From Nectonema munidae (lineage: Eukaryota > Nematomorpha > Nectonematoida > Nectonematidae), in contig JAUIRK010000504.1 of assembly GCA_030549495.1 (NCBI GenBank), positions 124,001 through 188,000 of the forward strand: 64,000 bases of DNA, written 5' to 3'. The position numbers were made by a program, and so were the translations under genes. Within the stretch, counting starts at the first letter, position 1, and each line of letters starts with the position of its first letter. Shown one piece after another: positions 11,486 through 22,749 of this stretch. Under the pieces are notes generated by a model that was given only the letters and a program-made list of their open reading frames with translations, was not told the origin of the DNA and did not search any database.

Positions 11486-11760
11486 GCCGGCCCTAGTGTT
11501 TGCGGGGCCCTATGCAAAATGGATTGCGCGGGGCCCAGTGTGGGTAGGAAAAAAGATTAAAAGTGAGAAATAAGATTTCGAAAAAAAAGAAAAGGGGTTT
11601 GTTTTATTACTTTTTCATTAACACAAAATGACGATCAAAGTAACTTTACTTTGCGAACCTTGCATTTAGCGAAATCTTACAATATATCATCAAAATGAAA
11701 AATGAGAAGCGCGGGGCCCACTGCGGCCGCATAGATTGCAGTGGCCTAAGGCCGGCCCTG
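11486..11760. mobile_element. hAT-type MITE with exact 8-bp target duplication
   Basis: GC-rich ends GCCGGCCCTAG and CTAAGGCCGGCCCTG are inverted relative to each other, with internal GGGGCCC blocks at both ends. ACCCTGAT flanks it on both sides (11478-11485 and 11761-11768), the 8-bp duplication expected of hAT. Confidence 0.75.
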
Positions 11761-11861
11761 ACCCTGATAAGTTACGGCTCTGATATCGCAGAAGAATACA
11801 AAACGTTAATACATCCCTGGTAGGGGACTTTTTACGTCTCTATAGCTTTATATACGATTTT

Positions 11862-11917
11862 CATTTCTATTTTGTCCTTTTGAAATTCTAGTTTGTCTTT
11901 TTGCAATTCTATTTACT
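11862..11917 (-). repeat. Inverted units of the 21-bp minisatellite
   Basis: About 2.5 copies of the 21-bp unit lie here on the minus strand, some 250 bp before the plus-strand array at 12163-13383. Confidence 0.7.
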
Positions 11918-12162
11918 TCAACTTTTTTAAAGTTAAATTTTTCATTTGTTATATTTATATTACTTTGACATGTACTGATTTTAATTTTTTGATATTTTGG
12001 CTATTTATACGATGAAGTTTTTTTTATTTTTTGCAGAAAATCAGAAACTTAACCATTTTATTTTTTAATTATTTCGCATATAAATCTTATTTTCCTTGAT
12101 TAAGATTTTCAAACACTAAATATATAAATCTTTACTTTTTCATATTTTTTTCAGGAAACAGA

Positions 12163-13383
12163 AATGCAAAAAAACAAAATAAAATTGTAAAACGACAGAA
12201 TAGAATTCCAAAAGGACAAAATAGAATTGCAAAAATGAAAATAGATTTGCAAAAGGACAAAATAGAAGTGCAAAAAGACAACATGGAATTGCAAAAAGAC
12301 AAAATAGAAGTGCAAAAAGACAAAATGGAATTGCAAAAAGACAAAATGGAATTGCAAAAAGACAAAATAGAATTGCAAAAAGACAAAATAGAAGTGCAAA
12401 AAGACAACATAGAATTGCAAAAAGACAAAATAGAATTGCAAAAAGACAAAATGGAATTGCAAAAAGACAAAATGGAATTGCAAAAAGACAAAATAGAATT
12501 GCAAAAAGACAAAATGGAATTGCAAAAAGATAAAATAGAAGTGCAAAAGACAACATGGAATTGCAAAAAGACAAAATAGAATTGCAAAAAGACAACATAG
12601 AATTACAAAAAGACAAAATAGAAGTGCAAAAAGACAACATGGAATTTCAAAAAGACAAAATAGAATTGCAAAAAGACAACATGGAATTTCAAAAAGACAA
12701 AATAGAATTGCAAAAAGACAAAATAGAAGTGCAAAAAGACAAAATGGAATTGCAAAAAGATAAAATAGAAGTGCAAAAAGACAAAATAGAATTGCAAAAA
12801 GGCAAAATGGAATTGCAAAAAGACAAAATAGAAGTGCAAAAAGACAAAATAGAAGTGCAAAAAGACAAAATAGAAGTGCAAAAAGACAAAATAGAATTTC
12901 AAAAAGACAAAATAGAATTGCAAAAAGACAACATGGAATTTCAAAAAGATAAAATAGAAGTGCAAAAAGACAAAATAGAATTGCAAAAAAACAAAATGGA
13001 ATTGCAAAAGACAAAATAGAAGTGCAAAAAGACAAAATAGAAGTGCAAAAAGACAAAATAGAAGTGCAAAAAGACAAAATAGAAGTGCAAAAAGACAAAA
13101 TAGAATTACAAAAAGACAACATAGAATTACAAAAAGACAAAATAGAAGTGCAAAAAGACAACATGGAATTTCAAAAAGACAAAATAGAATTGCAAAAAGA
13201 CAAAATAGAAGTGCAAAAAGACAAAATAGAAGTGCAAAAAGACAAAATAGAATTGTAAAAAGACAAAATAGAATTACAAAAAGACAAAATAGAATTGTAA
13301 AAAGACAAAATAGAATTACAAAAAGACAAAATAAAAGTGCAAAAAGACAAAATAGAATTGCAAAAAGACAAAATAGAATTTCT
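12163..13383 (+). repeat. 21-bp minisatellite encoding a heptad repeat, about 55-60 copies
   Basis: The unit is close to CAAAAAGACAAAATAGAATTG. Translated on the plus strand it gives QKDKIE plus Leu, Val or Phe, an exact seven-residue period with a hydrophobic residue at fixed places, as in a coiled coil. Indels shift the frame near 12550 and 13015, and TAA codons appear near 13256 and 13300. The last units read without a stop into KYETKKKITIAREEGKRII, which belongs to the RTE-like LINE that follows. The array may be an expansion inside the LINE open reading frame or a separate satellite. I see no evidence that it is expressed. Confidence 0.9.
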
Positions 13384-14455
13384 AAAGTACGAGACAAAAA
13401 AGAAAATTACTATAGCCAGAGAAGAAGGAAAAAGGATAATTGCAAAATTAAAGCAAAGAGAAAATGAAGAGATTGGAAATGTGGATACTATTAGACATAA
13501 AAAGGGAGGATTTTTTTTGATAGAAACGCTATATAAGATACATGATGGGCTGAATATTTTGAGGAAGTACACAATGTAGAAAACCCCAAAGAAGAAATTA
13601 AAGAGACACAAAGAGTTGACGCTTCAGAAAAAGGCATAAGCTGAGAAGGAATAAAAGAAGCCAGGAGTAAAATGAAGAATAACAGAGGTACAGGGATATA
13701 GCAAAAAGCGTATTGAAATGCTCAAAGCTGGGAATTAACGCACGTTTGAAACGAAAATTTAAGAAATTTGGAGAGAAGAAAAATTTGACTAGACTGATAA
13801 AAACGTTTAAGTGTTCCATTTTTGTTAAAAGAAAGGCGATAGTATGCGCAAACTACAGATGTTTCAAACTACTGGAACACGGCTTGAAACTGGACAAAAG
13901 TATAAAAGGGATAATAAAAATTGACTCGAAAGAGTTTGGTTTTATGCTATAGATACAGTAGATGATACTATTTTTATTGTTCGACAACTGATACAAAAAT
14001 GAATAGAAAGCAACCTTGCTGCTTATTACTGTTTTATTGACTGGGAAAAGGCTTATGATCATCACATGCCTAGACAAGTTGTGTACTGGTTCATGAGAAA
14101 AAAAGGTGTAACTGAAAAACTAGTAAGAATTGTGATGAAGACATATAATGAGTCAAAAATAGCAGTAAGAACAATAGAAGGCGATCATAATGAAGAACAG
14201 AGATGAAATACAGCAAAGGTAAAGGAGTTGTGGCAAAAGAGTCTCCAAAAATTTGGAATCAGTGTAAGCACAAAGAAAACAGAAGTCATGGTGTGTAGCA
14301 AAGAAGAAAAAAATGAGTTGAATCAAGTATTTACATGGAAATAAATTGAATGAAGTGAATAATTTCAAATACCTTGACTCAGCAATTGGCACTAAAGGAG
14401 GCTGTGAAAAAGACGTGCCAGCAAGGCTCAGCGCTGCTTGGTGCAAATGGAAAGA
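13384..14455 (+). mobile_element. RTE-like LINE, 5' part, interrupted by another LINE
   Basis: Scattered frames show the reverse-transcriptase region: an endonuclease-RT linker (KLKQRENEEIGNVDTIRHKK, then WAEYFEEVHNVENPKEEIKE), KEARSKMKNN, TVDDTIFIVRQLIQK, then FIDWEKAYDH with RKKGVTEKLVRIVMKTYNES, and GISVSTKKTEVMV. The catalytic YADD block is missing, and several stops and frame changes show long decay. The 5' end is absent or replaced by the minisatellite. The element stops inside SAAWCKWKE at a target duplication and resumes at 19060. The RTE label rests on the motif pattern only. Confidence 0.65.
14443..14455. repeat. Target-site duplication, left copy
   Basis: GCAAATGGAAAGA, repeated exactly at 19060-19072, brackets the nested LINE. 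Confidence 0.85.
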
Positions 14456-14724
14456 AGAAGAAGAAGAAGAAGAAGAAAAATTTATTAAAATATTTTAGAG
14501 CATAATAAATATAGTATATCTATATACATTATATTTACTTATAGAACAGGCATAGATTTAGAACATAACATAAAAAAAAAACATTTAAAAAAAAAAACAC
14601 TTATGATTTTGTTAGTTTCCAAAGGTTTATAAAAACCGCTTCAGGAGATCTAACATTACAATTGAAAAAAAAATATGATAAAGAAATATGAATATTTGTT
14701 ACGGGACTTTCAAATGAAGAAGTT

Positions 14725-15765
14725 TCAAGTTCGAGCTACACAAGAGAAGCAATTTTTTTTTTCGCATTTTAAATTTGCAGGATAGGTAGATAATATCTTT
14801 GCTTTAAACAGTCTTTTAAAATTTTTGACTGAAGAACAGCTTTCACCAATGACATGGCGGTAGACATCATAAAACGATGGGACTTTATACATGACAGATT
14901 GATGTGAAAGGTGCAATCTGTATGATGGTTTCTTTAATCTTGATGGTACTCTAAAATTATATGCGTTTCTGACATCATAGGATATTATATCCTGAAAAAA
15001 GCTTTCACTGTGATTATTTAAGCAGTTGAACAAAAAGAGGCCGAGTTTCATATTGTACAGATCTTTAATTTTGAGTAAGCTATGTTCATGGAAGAGATGA
15101 TCAGAATGAGAGTACTTGCTTAAGTCACAGATAATTTTGAGTGCTCTTCGATTCAGTGCTTCTAAATGTTCAATGTTGGAATGCGCAAAATTAATGAGAC
15201 TATAGTTTAAATGAGGGAGAAAAATAGTCTTATACATAATTATTCTTACATGCAAAGGAAAGATTTTTTTGACATATTTCAATATGCCAATAATTCTGCT
15301 AAGTTTAAGATTCAGGTGATTCAAATGTACATTAAATTTTAGCTTGGAGTCGATATATAAGCCAAGAAGATTGAAACTATCAACAACGCATATGTTGCTT
15401 TCATCGAATAACGCGCAATTAACTGTACTACTTGTTGTTACAATCATTGCTTTAGTTTTCTTTACATTAATTGACAAATCATTGCGCTCAAACCATTTGT
15501 AAACTTTCTGTAGATTCGTCTTATAAATATTACTTTTTGAGAGATCGTAATCAAAGAGTAGAGTGACATCATCAGCGTACATTACAAAGTTGAAAAAGTC
15601 AGAGGATTTGTGTAAATCATTGATGTACAGCGAAAATAATAACGGCCCTAAGATCGATCCTTGAGGTACACCTCGAGTTAAGCATTTGATGTCTGAAGAT
15701 ATACTTCCAAGAGAAACAAATTGTTTCCTATCTTTTAAGTACGATGAAAAAAAATAACAAGACAT
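14725..15765 (-). pseudogene. LINE reverse transcriptase, C-terminal 346 codons open
   Basis: Contains the RT palm motifs GVPQGSILGPLLFSLYINDL and MYADDV, then the thumb region with NDLSINVKKTKAM and LLGLYIDSKLKFNVH, ending in a cysteine-containing tail (KNCFSCVART). The frame is lost upstream; fragments continue to about 16285 (AYGINLEHINLVLN and PPALKLNKVVAIPKK). It would copy LINE RNA at the nicked target if intact. With its endonuclease and ORF1 broken this copy is not autonomous. Confidence 0.8.
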
Positions 15766-18049
15766 TTGAGAAAATCCATAATCAGATAGCTTAGATAATA
15801 AAATACTATGAGATATCGAATCAAACGCTTTGGTGAGGTCAATAAAAATTAACCCGGCAGATTTTTTGATTTCTAAATAGGATATGATTTTGTCAATGAG
15901 ATAACTATGGAGTAACTCGGTAGAGAAATTTTGTCTGAAAGCAAACTGCTTGTCATAGTATAAACTTTTTCCCTTAAAAAAGTTGAAACTTGAGAAAAAA
16001 TTATTTTTTCAAAAATTTTTGCAAAGATTGGGATTATTGAAATTGGTCTGAAATTTGATAGATTGAAATTATCAGCTTTTTAGGAATTGCAACGACTTTA
16101 TTCAACTTTAGAGCTGGAGGAAATTTGGAATATTGGATACAAATGTTAAAGCAGTTCATTAAGACTGAGGTAAAGCTATTCAGAACTAAATTTATATGTT
16201 CAAGATTAATACCGTAAGCATCTGTCGACTTACTGACGAACAACTGTGTATGGCAACAGAAATCATTTTCATTTATAGAATTCAAGCAAAAATCTCTTTA
16301 CTTTGTTTTTGTGCTAACACAAAATAGTCATTTTTGCTTAAACTAGGCAAATAAAGAATCATTCAATTTATCAACAATGACTTGTTTATCAAAAACGATT
16401 CCCCTGTATCAATTTCGAGTTTATCTATTTTTTCCTTTTAGGCTGATAAAATAATTAATTTTTGCCAAACTTCTTTCGAACTTCTGTTTGATCTAAAAAC
16501 GAATTATAATATTCTTTTTTCAGAAATATTATTCTATTTTTAATATAATTACGAAGTCTTATAAAATTGTTTTTCAAGTATGGACAATTATGTTTTAACT
16601 TCTTAATTTTCTTAAATAGAAAATTTCTATTCTTAATTAATTCGAGTACTTCGGGCTTCTCCTGGTTTTAGTATAACTTTGTACCCTGTTTTGCATGATA
16701 CGGAACAGTTTTTTGTGAATTGAAAAACAAGAAGAAAACAAAGAAGTTACTTTCTCAAAAAGAGATTCAGGACTATTTTTGAGGTTTTCAATATAAGATG
16801 ACCAATTAATTTTATAATACTCTGATATAAAAAAGACTTATCAAAACTGATCTTAAACTAGGTGAGTGTTTTATTTCAAGTTAATTGAAAGAAAATGGGA
16901 AATGATCAGAGAAATTAGTTTCTATAACGATAGATTTGTATGCTAAAAGAAAGTAGGAAAAAAGTTATCAATAAACTACCTAAGAAGGGGTGTCGGAAGG
17001 TTAATACAGTGCTTATATCCATTTATCAAAAAGTCACTTACAAATTCATCGCGTTACAACAAGACTTAGAAATATAAAGTTAAAATCACCTCAAGGATAT
17101 TTAATGAAGAGCTAGATGTTGTAGATAGAACGAAGTCTAAGTATTCACGAACTTGTCAATTACAGAGAAATAAAGCATGGTCTACGATATAAGTTATGTA
17201 TAATGAGGTTTTTCCCAGAAAAATTTTGAATTTCTATGGAAAAATGTCAAAACTTCAGGAGAAAAGTGTTTACTTAATATTTTAAAAGTAAGATTTTTTC
17301 AAGAAAACCCAACCCTATGCTTACTAAGCCCGCTAAAATAACCTACAAATATACCCTTCAATATTATAAGAGGTATGGCCAGCCCATGTTTCCTGAAACA
17401 TAAAACTTGAATGCTACGATTATATGTACGTGAAACATTTGAAAAACATGTTTAATTCATCAAATTTGCTATTAAGTGACTGTACGTTAATACTAATAAT
17501 ATTAAAACTATTAAGTTGAACGTATCACTCGTACTTGAACACATCAGTGAAGAAGTTCTCTTCATTGATTTGGTTTTGATGATAAAAGCGTTGTTAGAAC
17601 TGAAACTATAACACCCATTTGGTACTTTATTTAACAACTCAGTCATAATATAATGTATTCATACCAATCTTTTTATTTCCTTTTGAAAAGGGGAAATTGA
17701 AGTCAAGAGCAAGTAGAAAATCTGATAGGCCTTTAGATTTACAGTTTGTACAAATATTTTCACTAGTTAATTTAGAGCAATTACTCCCATTATGTGATTA
17801 CTCAGTATCTACAAATTGAGGATTTTTTACAATTTGATATATAATAAGGAGTTGGAGCACTGCTTATGAAAAACATATGGATACACTTTGCATCTACTCA
17901 AATCAAAATACACCTTGAAATTATTTTTAGAAAGAGATTTGAATATTTCTGTTGAAATAGAAAAAATAAAAAGCTTTCTATCAGGAACTTTTGTATTTTT
18001 AGAAAAAGTAATTTGAAGCATGCCATCTTGAAATAAATTCTAATTTCAG

Positions 18050-18725
18050 TATTTTTACAAAATAGAATTCGTCAAATGCTTCTGTATAGGTAGAGGGTAA
18101 ATTAAGACTTATCTTTGGTAAGTATTTTTTAACTTCGTCAGCTTTTATATTTTTTTGAGAAAAATTTCGTTTGCTTTTTCAGATTCTCGGAATCATTGAA
18201 CTTAAAAATAAATTTTTTCTTAAGGTTATTGAAAGAAGCAACTTGTACATCTTTCAGGTATTTTGAAGAATTTTTGACAAAATCAGTACTGACATCATCC
18301 TTTGATACAATAAGAGTATTAATATTTTTCTTTACTACATCTGAATAAGTCGGAGTAGTCACTCGTTTGATAGGTTTAGACTCATTGATCAAAGGAGAAG
18401 CTGCTTTGACGCTTTGCTCAAGTGATTCAACTTTTTCGATCAAAAGATCAATTTTAGAATTCTCAGAAATAACAATGTCCGATGCTTGGGATTTATTGAG
18501 ATTGTTCTCTTTTTTAAAGCTACACAGGCCTTGCAAATAAAATTAAAGCCAAAATGAAAATATTTATCGTAAATCTTGTTGAAATCATTTTTTAACAATA
18601 CAGAGATAAAAAGCCACTTATACAATTAAAGCATTGGACATCTGTTTGCTTTCATTAACCTCGGAGTTGTCAGTATAAACATCTCTCGAACACTGGGAAC
18701 AAAGCCAATTACACATTGATACGAA
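18050..18725 (-). pseudogene. LINE ORF1 relic with zinc-finger-like start
   Basis: Near 18710 the minus strand encodes CNWLCSQCSRDV. A frame change leads to a second cysteine group ending FNFICKACVALKK, a PHD-like arrangement known in some Jockey/CR1 ORF1 proteins. Next come a predicted coiled-coil stretch (SKIDLLIEKVESLEQSV) and a basic C-terminus. The reading frame is interrupted. Confidence 0.5.
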
Positions 18726-18734
18726 CAAAACTTT

Positions 18735-19015
18735 TACAAATGATTTATTTTAAAAATTCAAACACGTAATTTCAAATAAATTAAAATTTTAAAAATAAAA
18801 TTTCAAAATAAAAAAAAAAAAAAAAAAAAAAATAAATTTACAAATTATTTATTTAAAAAATGCAAACACGTAATTTCAAATAAATTTAAATTTTGAAAAT
18901 AAAATTTCATATTGTAAAAAACAAATTTACAAATTATTGATTAAAAATACAAACACGTAATTTCAAATAAACTTTAATTTTAAGAATAAAATTTAAATAT
19001 TGTAAGTAAAACTTA
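18735..19015 (-). repeat. Three tandem ~95-bp monomers at the LINE 5' end
   Basis: Units near 18735, 18837 and 18926 each carry CAAACACGTAATTTCAAATA followed by an AT-rich spacer. They lie just upstream of ORF1, where some LINEs keep repeated promoter units. Confidence 0.7.
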
Positions 19016-19059
19016 TTTTTCCGCCATTAAAAACTTGTGCAATAGAAGTGCAATGGAAA

Positions 19060-19560
19060 GCAAATGGAAAGAGGTTAAGCCTCTGTTGAAAGATAAAAAC
19101 ATGCCAATGAAGTTAAAAGCAAAGTCTTCTACCACAATAGGGAGACCAACTATGATATATGGTGCTGAATGCTAGAGCTTGAGAAAGAGAGTTGGCGACA
19201 ACAGAGATGAAAATGCTGAGAATGATACTAGGAATGGCATCAAAAGACAATGAAAAATGAAGAAGTAAGAAGAACTATAGAAAAATGTGCTATCAGAAAT
19301 TGGCAGAAGTGAACTTCGGTGGTGAGGGCATGCTTTCAGAAAAAGTAAGAATGTTGTAGTTCAAAAAGAGTGGAGGTAAAAATAAGAAAGGCAGGACTCA
19401 CTTATGAGATGAAGTAATGGGTTGGCAAAGAGACTCAAGGAACTAAATCTCAAAGAAGATAATTCGCAAGACAGATGCAATTGTAGACAAAAATGATGAC
19501 CAACGGCCCCCTACTTGATACAAAGTGTAGGCGAAGAAGAAGAAGAATCCACTATTCCTA
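19060..19560 (+). mobile_element. RTE-like LINE, 3' part
   Basis: This resumes the element interrupted at 14455: EVKPLL, then MPMKLKAK, MIYGAEC, a MKMLRMILGMAS-type block, NEEVRRTIEKCAIRNWQK and, in another frame, ELRWWGHAF. It ends in GGCCCCCTACTTGATACAAA and a (GAA)n tail. The same 3' end, better preserved, lies on the minus strand at 47775-48180. Confidence 0.65.
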
Positions 19561-20184
19561 ATATTGATTAATTTTCGGCATTTTTTATAGTCTTGAACTG
19601 AAACAAGTGTTAAAAACTTTTAAATGTTTGTTTATTTAAAATTTGTCTTGTTAAAAGAAATGAAATTAATTATCTTAGAAAATTAAACTGAAGTTTAAAT
19701 TTAATTACTAGCTGATGATTGCGAAAATATAAAAAAAAGTTTCAAAAATTGTGCAAAACTTGAGAAAAATTCATTTTTTTTAAACATTTTTCAAAAGTTA
19801 TTATCTTATTCGTATCTATCGAAATATAAGCTCCATAGATTCGTAAAGCAGCGCTATATTTGAGCGACATATATTTTTCTGTAATAGGACCATGATTTTT
19901 TTTACATTTGTTATTCCTTATAACGCGGAGTATTATTGCCAAACACTTATTGTGAACAAATATTTATCTCGAACAAAATTTTCGCTAAGAAATTACCAGA
20001 CCAACTAAACATTCTCTCCACTAAAAATCTTAACACTAAAATTTTAGTGATTTTTGATTTCAATGTTGAAAAGTTTTAAACATATACAACTTCAATTTGT
20101 TAACAAAAAGTTAAAAAACATAATAATATCGTAACATTTTCATTACTTCTGAAATTGTTGAATAAAAACATGGTAAAAGTATTG

Positions 20185-20290
20185 TAGTGTGTTTTCATCA
20201 AGAATGCCCAACTATGAGGAAATGAGGCTTGGTGCGGGATTGAACCCAAGACCTTGAGTTATCGAAACCCAGGATTTACTCACGCCCAAT
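20185..20290 (-). mobile_element. tRNA-derived SINE, copy 1
   Basis: Minus-strand copy of the family at 43125-43262. A box-B-like GGGTTCAATCCC is at 20236-20247, and the tail reads toward ATGCC and GAAAACAC. Diverged. Confidence 0.65.
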
Positions 20291-20966
20291 TAAAAAAATT
20301 AAAAAACATATAGTGAAAGTTGGATCACACAAACTAACGTTAGTTAGTTTATTAATAATAATTATGTTAATTAAGATTTAAACAAAAATAATTTGTTTCA
20401 ATAATACTACTAATTACTTTTTTAAGATGAGACTAACAAGCGCACTTAAAATCTAATAAAGAACAAGCTATAAAAGTGGTGATAGATAAGACAAGTAAAA
20501 ATGGTGAGTGCTGATGGGTAAAACAGAAGACCTGCTGTATATATTAATTGCACACTTTAGAAAGCAACGAAGTACGCATTATTAGAACTTCAGCCATTCT
20601 ATACCACATGTGGCACTTTTTGCATTTTATATTTGGCACCTATCAAGCCTATCTCAGTGGTAGTTGTGAGAAATGGCTAACGCGCAGCCCAAATTTACTG
20701 CTAGCAAAATTTTCGTTCCTATTTGTAATAGGAATATACTTTTAATTATTTCTAGCCATATGTAGAATCCGAAAAAGCCAGCAGTACCTTATGGTGGATT
20801 TTTTTGTGTTGGCTGAAATTTATTGGTTTATAGCTGCTGCTGTGAAAGTGTAACAAAGTTCTACACTTTCCCCTAAGAGTATTTGCTTTTATGGAAATAC
20901 TCTCTCAGTTTAAACAAAGCTTTGTTTTGAACTGATAGATTATACTCATATAAAGATAGTATGCTG

Positions 20967-21564
20967 CAGGCATGTCAAACTCGGAGTCCTATGAGGGCCA
21001 AAGGAGTGAGTTTGTGTTCTCATGATGGCCGCACTCCTACAATTATATTTAAAGTTGTTCAATAAAAATTATTGCAGAATATTTTACTTTTAACTTAGAA
21101 ACATGTAATGGTTTGATTATATTCAAAAATGCAAGTACAATGTTATGTATAGTTAAACAAAATAATTTAATTAAAAAATTAGCAAGGATATAAATCTGTT
21201 CTTTACTTTAATATAAAAAAAGTTTATAAGGCAACATACATGGCCCACATGTATTTGAACGAACTACAAATGAAATGCACATAAATTACAATAGTTCAAA
21301 ATAAACATTTATTATTAATTATTCAAATACTTTACATGTTTTTGTCCCGAGGCTTGACACCTCTTGTTATTCACAATCTTTGCTATGTCTGGCTGAAATT
21401 TCTGTGCAGTGCGAACTTTTATAAGAGATGATAAGTGAAAATCAGTCAACCTAGTTCTGTGAGAAGTCTAAATCTACACTTATAGATAAAATTATAATTA
21501 ATAATACTGTCATCTGTGTGGGCCGCAAATCTGCTTGTAATGGGCCGCATGTTTGACATGACTG
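20967..21564 (-). mobile_element. hAT-like element relic
   Basis: The ends CAGGCATGTCAAAC and GTTTGACATGACTG are inverted repeats. Inside, minus-strand codons near 21320-21440 spell RLTDFHLSSLIKV and KFQPDIAKIV, which resemble the C-terminal region of hAT transposases of the type found in GTF2I-repeat-like proteins. No clear 8-bp duplication remains. GGGCC-rich blocks lie just inside both ends. Confidence 0.55.
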
Positions 21565-21973
21565 CTAGGGGCTAACAACAACAACAACAATATACTTTTA
21601 AGTTTTTGAAAGGTATTTATATTGCCTTTTCAATTTAAATTTCTAATACTTAACTTTATTTTCAATATAAGTTTTCAAAAGTTTTGTAGCTCAATTATTA
21701 CCCAATATGATGTATTCAAACCGAAAATCTTCAAAATCTGAGCTATATAATTTTATTTCATGTACCTTATTAAATTCTTGGAGGTAAGTGGCGTCACAAT
21801 TTTAATCATCATTTTCATTTCATATCATTTCATAATTCACGCCGTTTTGGATTGGGAAGCTTTTTTTAACTTAAGTAAGTGTCAAAAGTAATGAATAAGC
21901 GTGGATGAAAAATAACATATGTGCTTCGTATAACGGACACGGCGTAAAAATGAAGGAGGAGGTAGTGCGTTAC

Positions 21974-22159
21974 CTGGCTTCACATCCTTCCTGCAGGCGC
22001 GCTCACATTCACTCATGTATGCAAAGTTGTTTTCGTTTCCCTCGCATCCCGTGTATCTGAATTTTTTGCAAACGTCCAACTTCGGATCGTAGAAATATCT
22101 GTCTTGTGCCAGGCTTGAGTCACATTCTCTGCCTTCAAACATATCGATGCTGCATCTAT
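21974..22159 (-). CDS. Left gene, exon K3: Kunitz domain
   Basis: A 186-nt phase 1-1 exon with an AG acceptor after a T-rich tract (22161-22160) and donor GT at 21973-21972. All six Kunitz cysteines are present, but C1-C2 spacing is 9 and C2-C3 is 17, against the usual 8 and 15, so the reactive loop is enlarged. P1 is Asp (CDSS), unusual for a serine-protease inhibitor and suggesting no trypsin inhibition. The core landmarks RYFYD and GCEGNENNF are intact. It differs from the right-hand exon (47151-47336) at 6 of 62 residues, and the upstream intron is also strongly conserved. Confidence 0.9.
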
Positions 22160-22745
22160 CTAAAAAAATTTAAATTCCTTTAAACATTATTTCACTGAGG
22201 TATAAAAATACAAGAACACAGTAGGACACGGTTATAACACACTTAGAAGAGGAACGGAATTTTTTGTTCCATCTGAAATTGAAAGATAAACAAACGAAAA
22301 AAATTTGAAAAAACGACAATTTTATTAAAAATTAGTTTCTATTTAATACAAAATTTAATTTGAAATACGAATATACCTTTGGTAAATAAAATGATTTCTA
22401 TGTTTTGTAAATGAATGTATTTTTAGTTGTCTCAAGTCAATGAGCTGCTATGCAACATTTGATTTGATTCATTTCTTTAAAACTGGGGTTGATTTATACT
22501 GCGAACATACATTGAATTTTCACCTTTGTTTCTTAAATTAAATATTTAATTGTATGGAAATATCAACTAAAATCATTTGAGTTTGTTAGTTTGTCAACTA
22601 TTGTGACATTTTACGCAACATTTCGCCATGATGCGAAATTTTCCACAAGGTTCTTTAGCGTATCATCCAATATCTTTTGTAAATAATTGTAATAAAGTTG
22701 AATTAAGTGTTTGTAGAGAAAATTTTAGAAAAAAATAATGAAAAA
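22160..22745. other. Intron with strong inverted conservation
   Basis: Aligns with about 46890-47150 in inverted orientation, for instance CGTTCCTCTTCTAAGTGTGT just before K3 in the direction of transcription. No reading frame is seen. Confidence 0.55.
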
Positions 22746-22749
22746 AAAT

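Larger units (their letters stand above)
14456..19059 (-). mobile_element. Jockey/CR1-type LINE nested in the RTE-like LINE
   Basis: A near full-length minus-strand LINE of about 4.6 kb with an exact 13-bp target duplication. From its 5' end (high coordinates) it has three tandem 5' monomers (18735-19015), an ORF1 with a zinc-finger-like start, an endonuclease remnant (about 17300-17650, with SSNNAFII and IVLILLVLTYSHL), and a reverse transcriptase (14725-16300) with GVPQGSILGP near 15660 and YADD near 15575. The 3' end is a (TTC)n tail. ORF1 and the endonuclease are broken, while the RT end is open over 346 codons. All of it sits in the intron between K3 and K4 of the left gene, opposite in strand to the LINE it entered. 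Confidence 0.8.

Noticed and set aside
12132-13397. Long minus-strand frames rich in Leu, Phe and Cys (up to 337 codons)
   Set aside because: They are the complement of the 21-bp minisatellite and reflect its period only.
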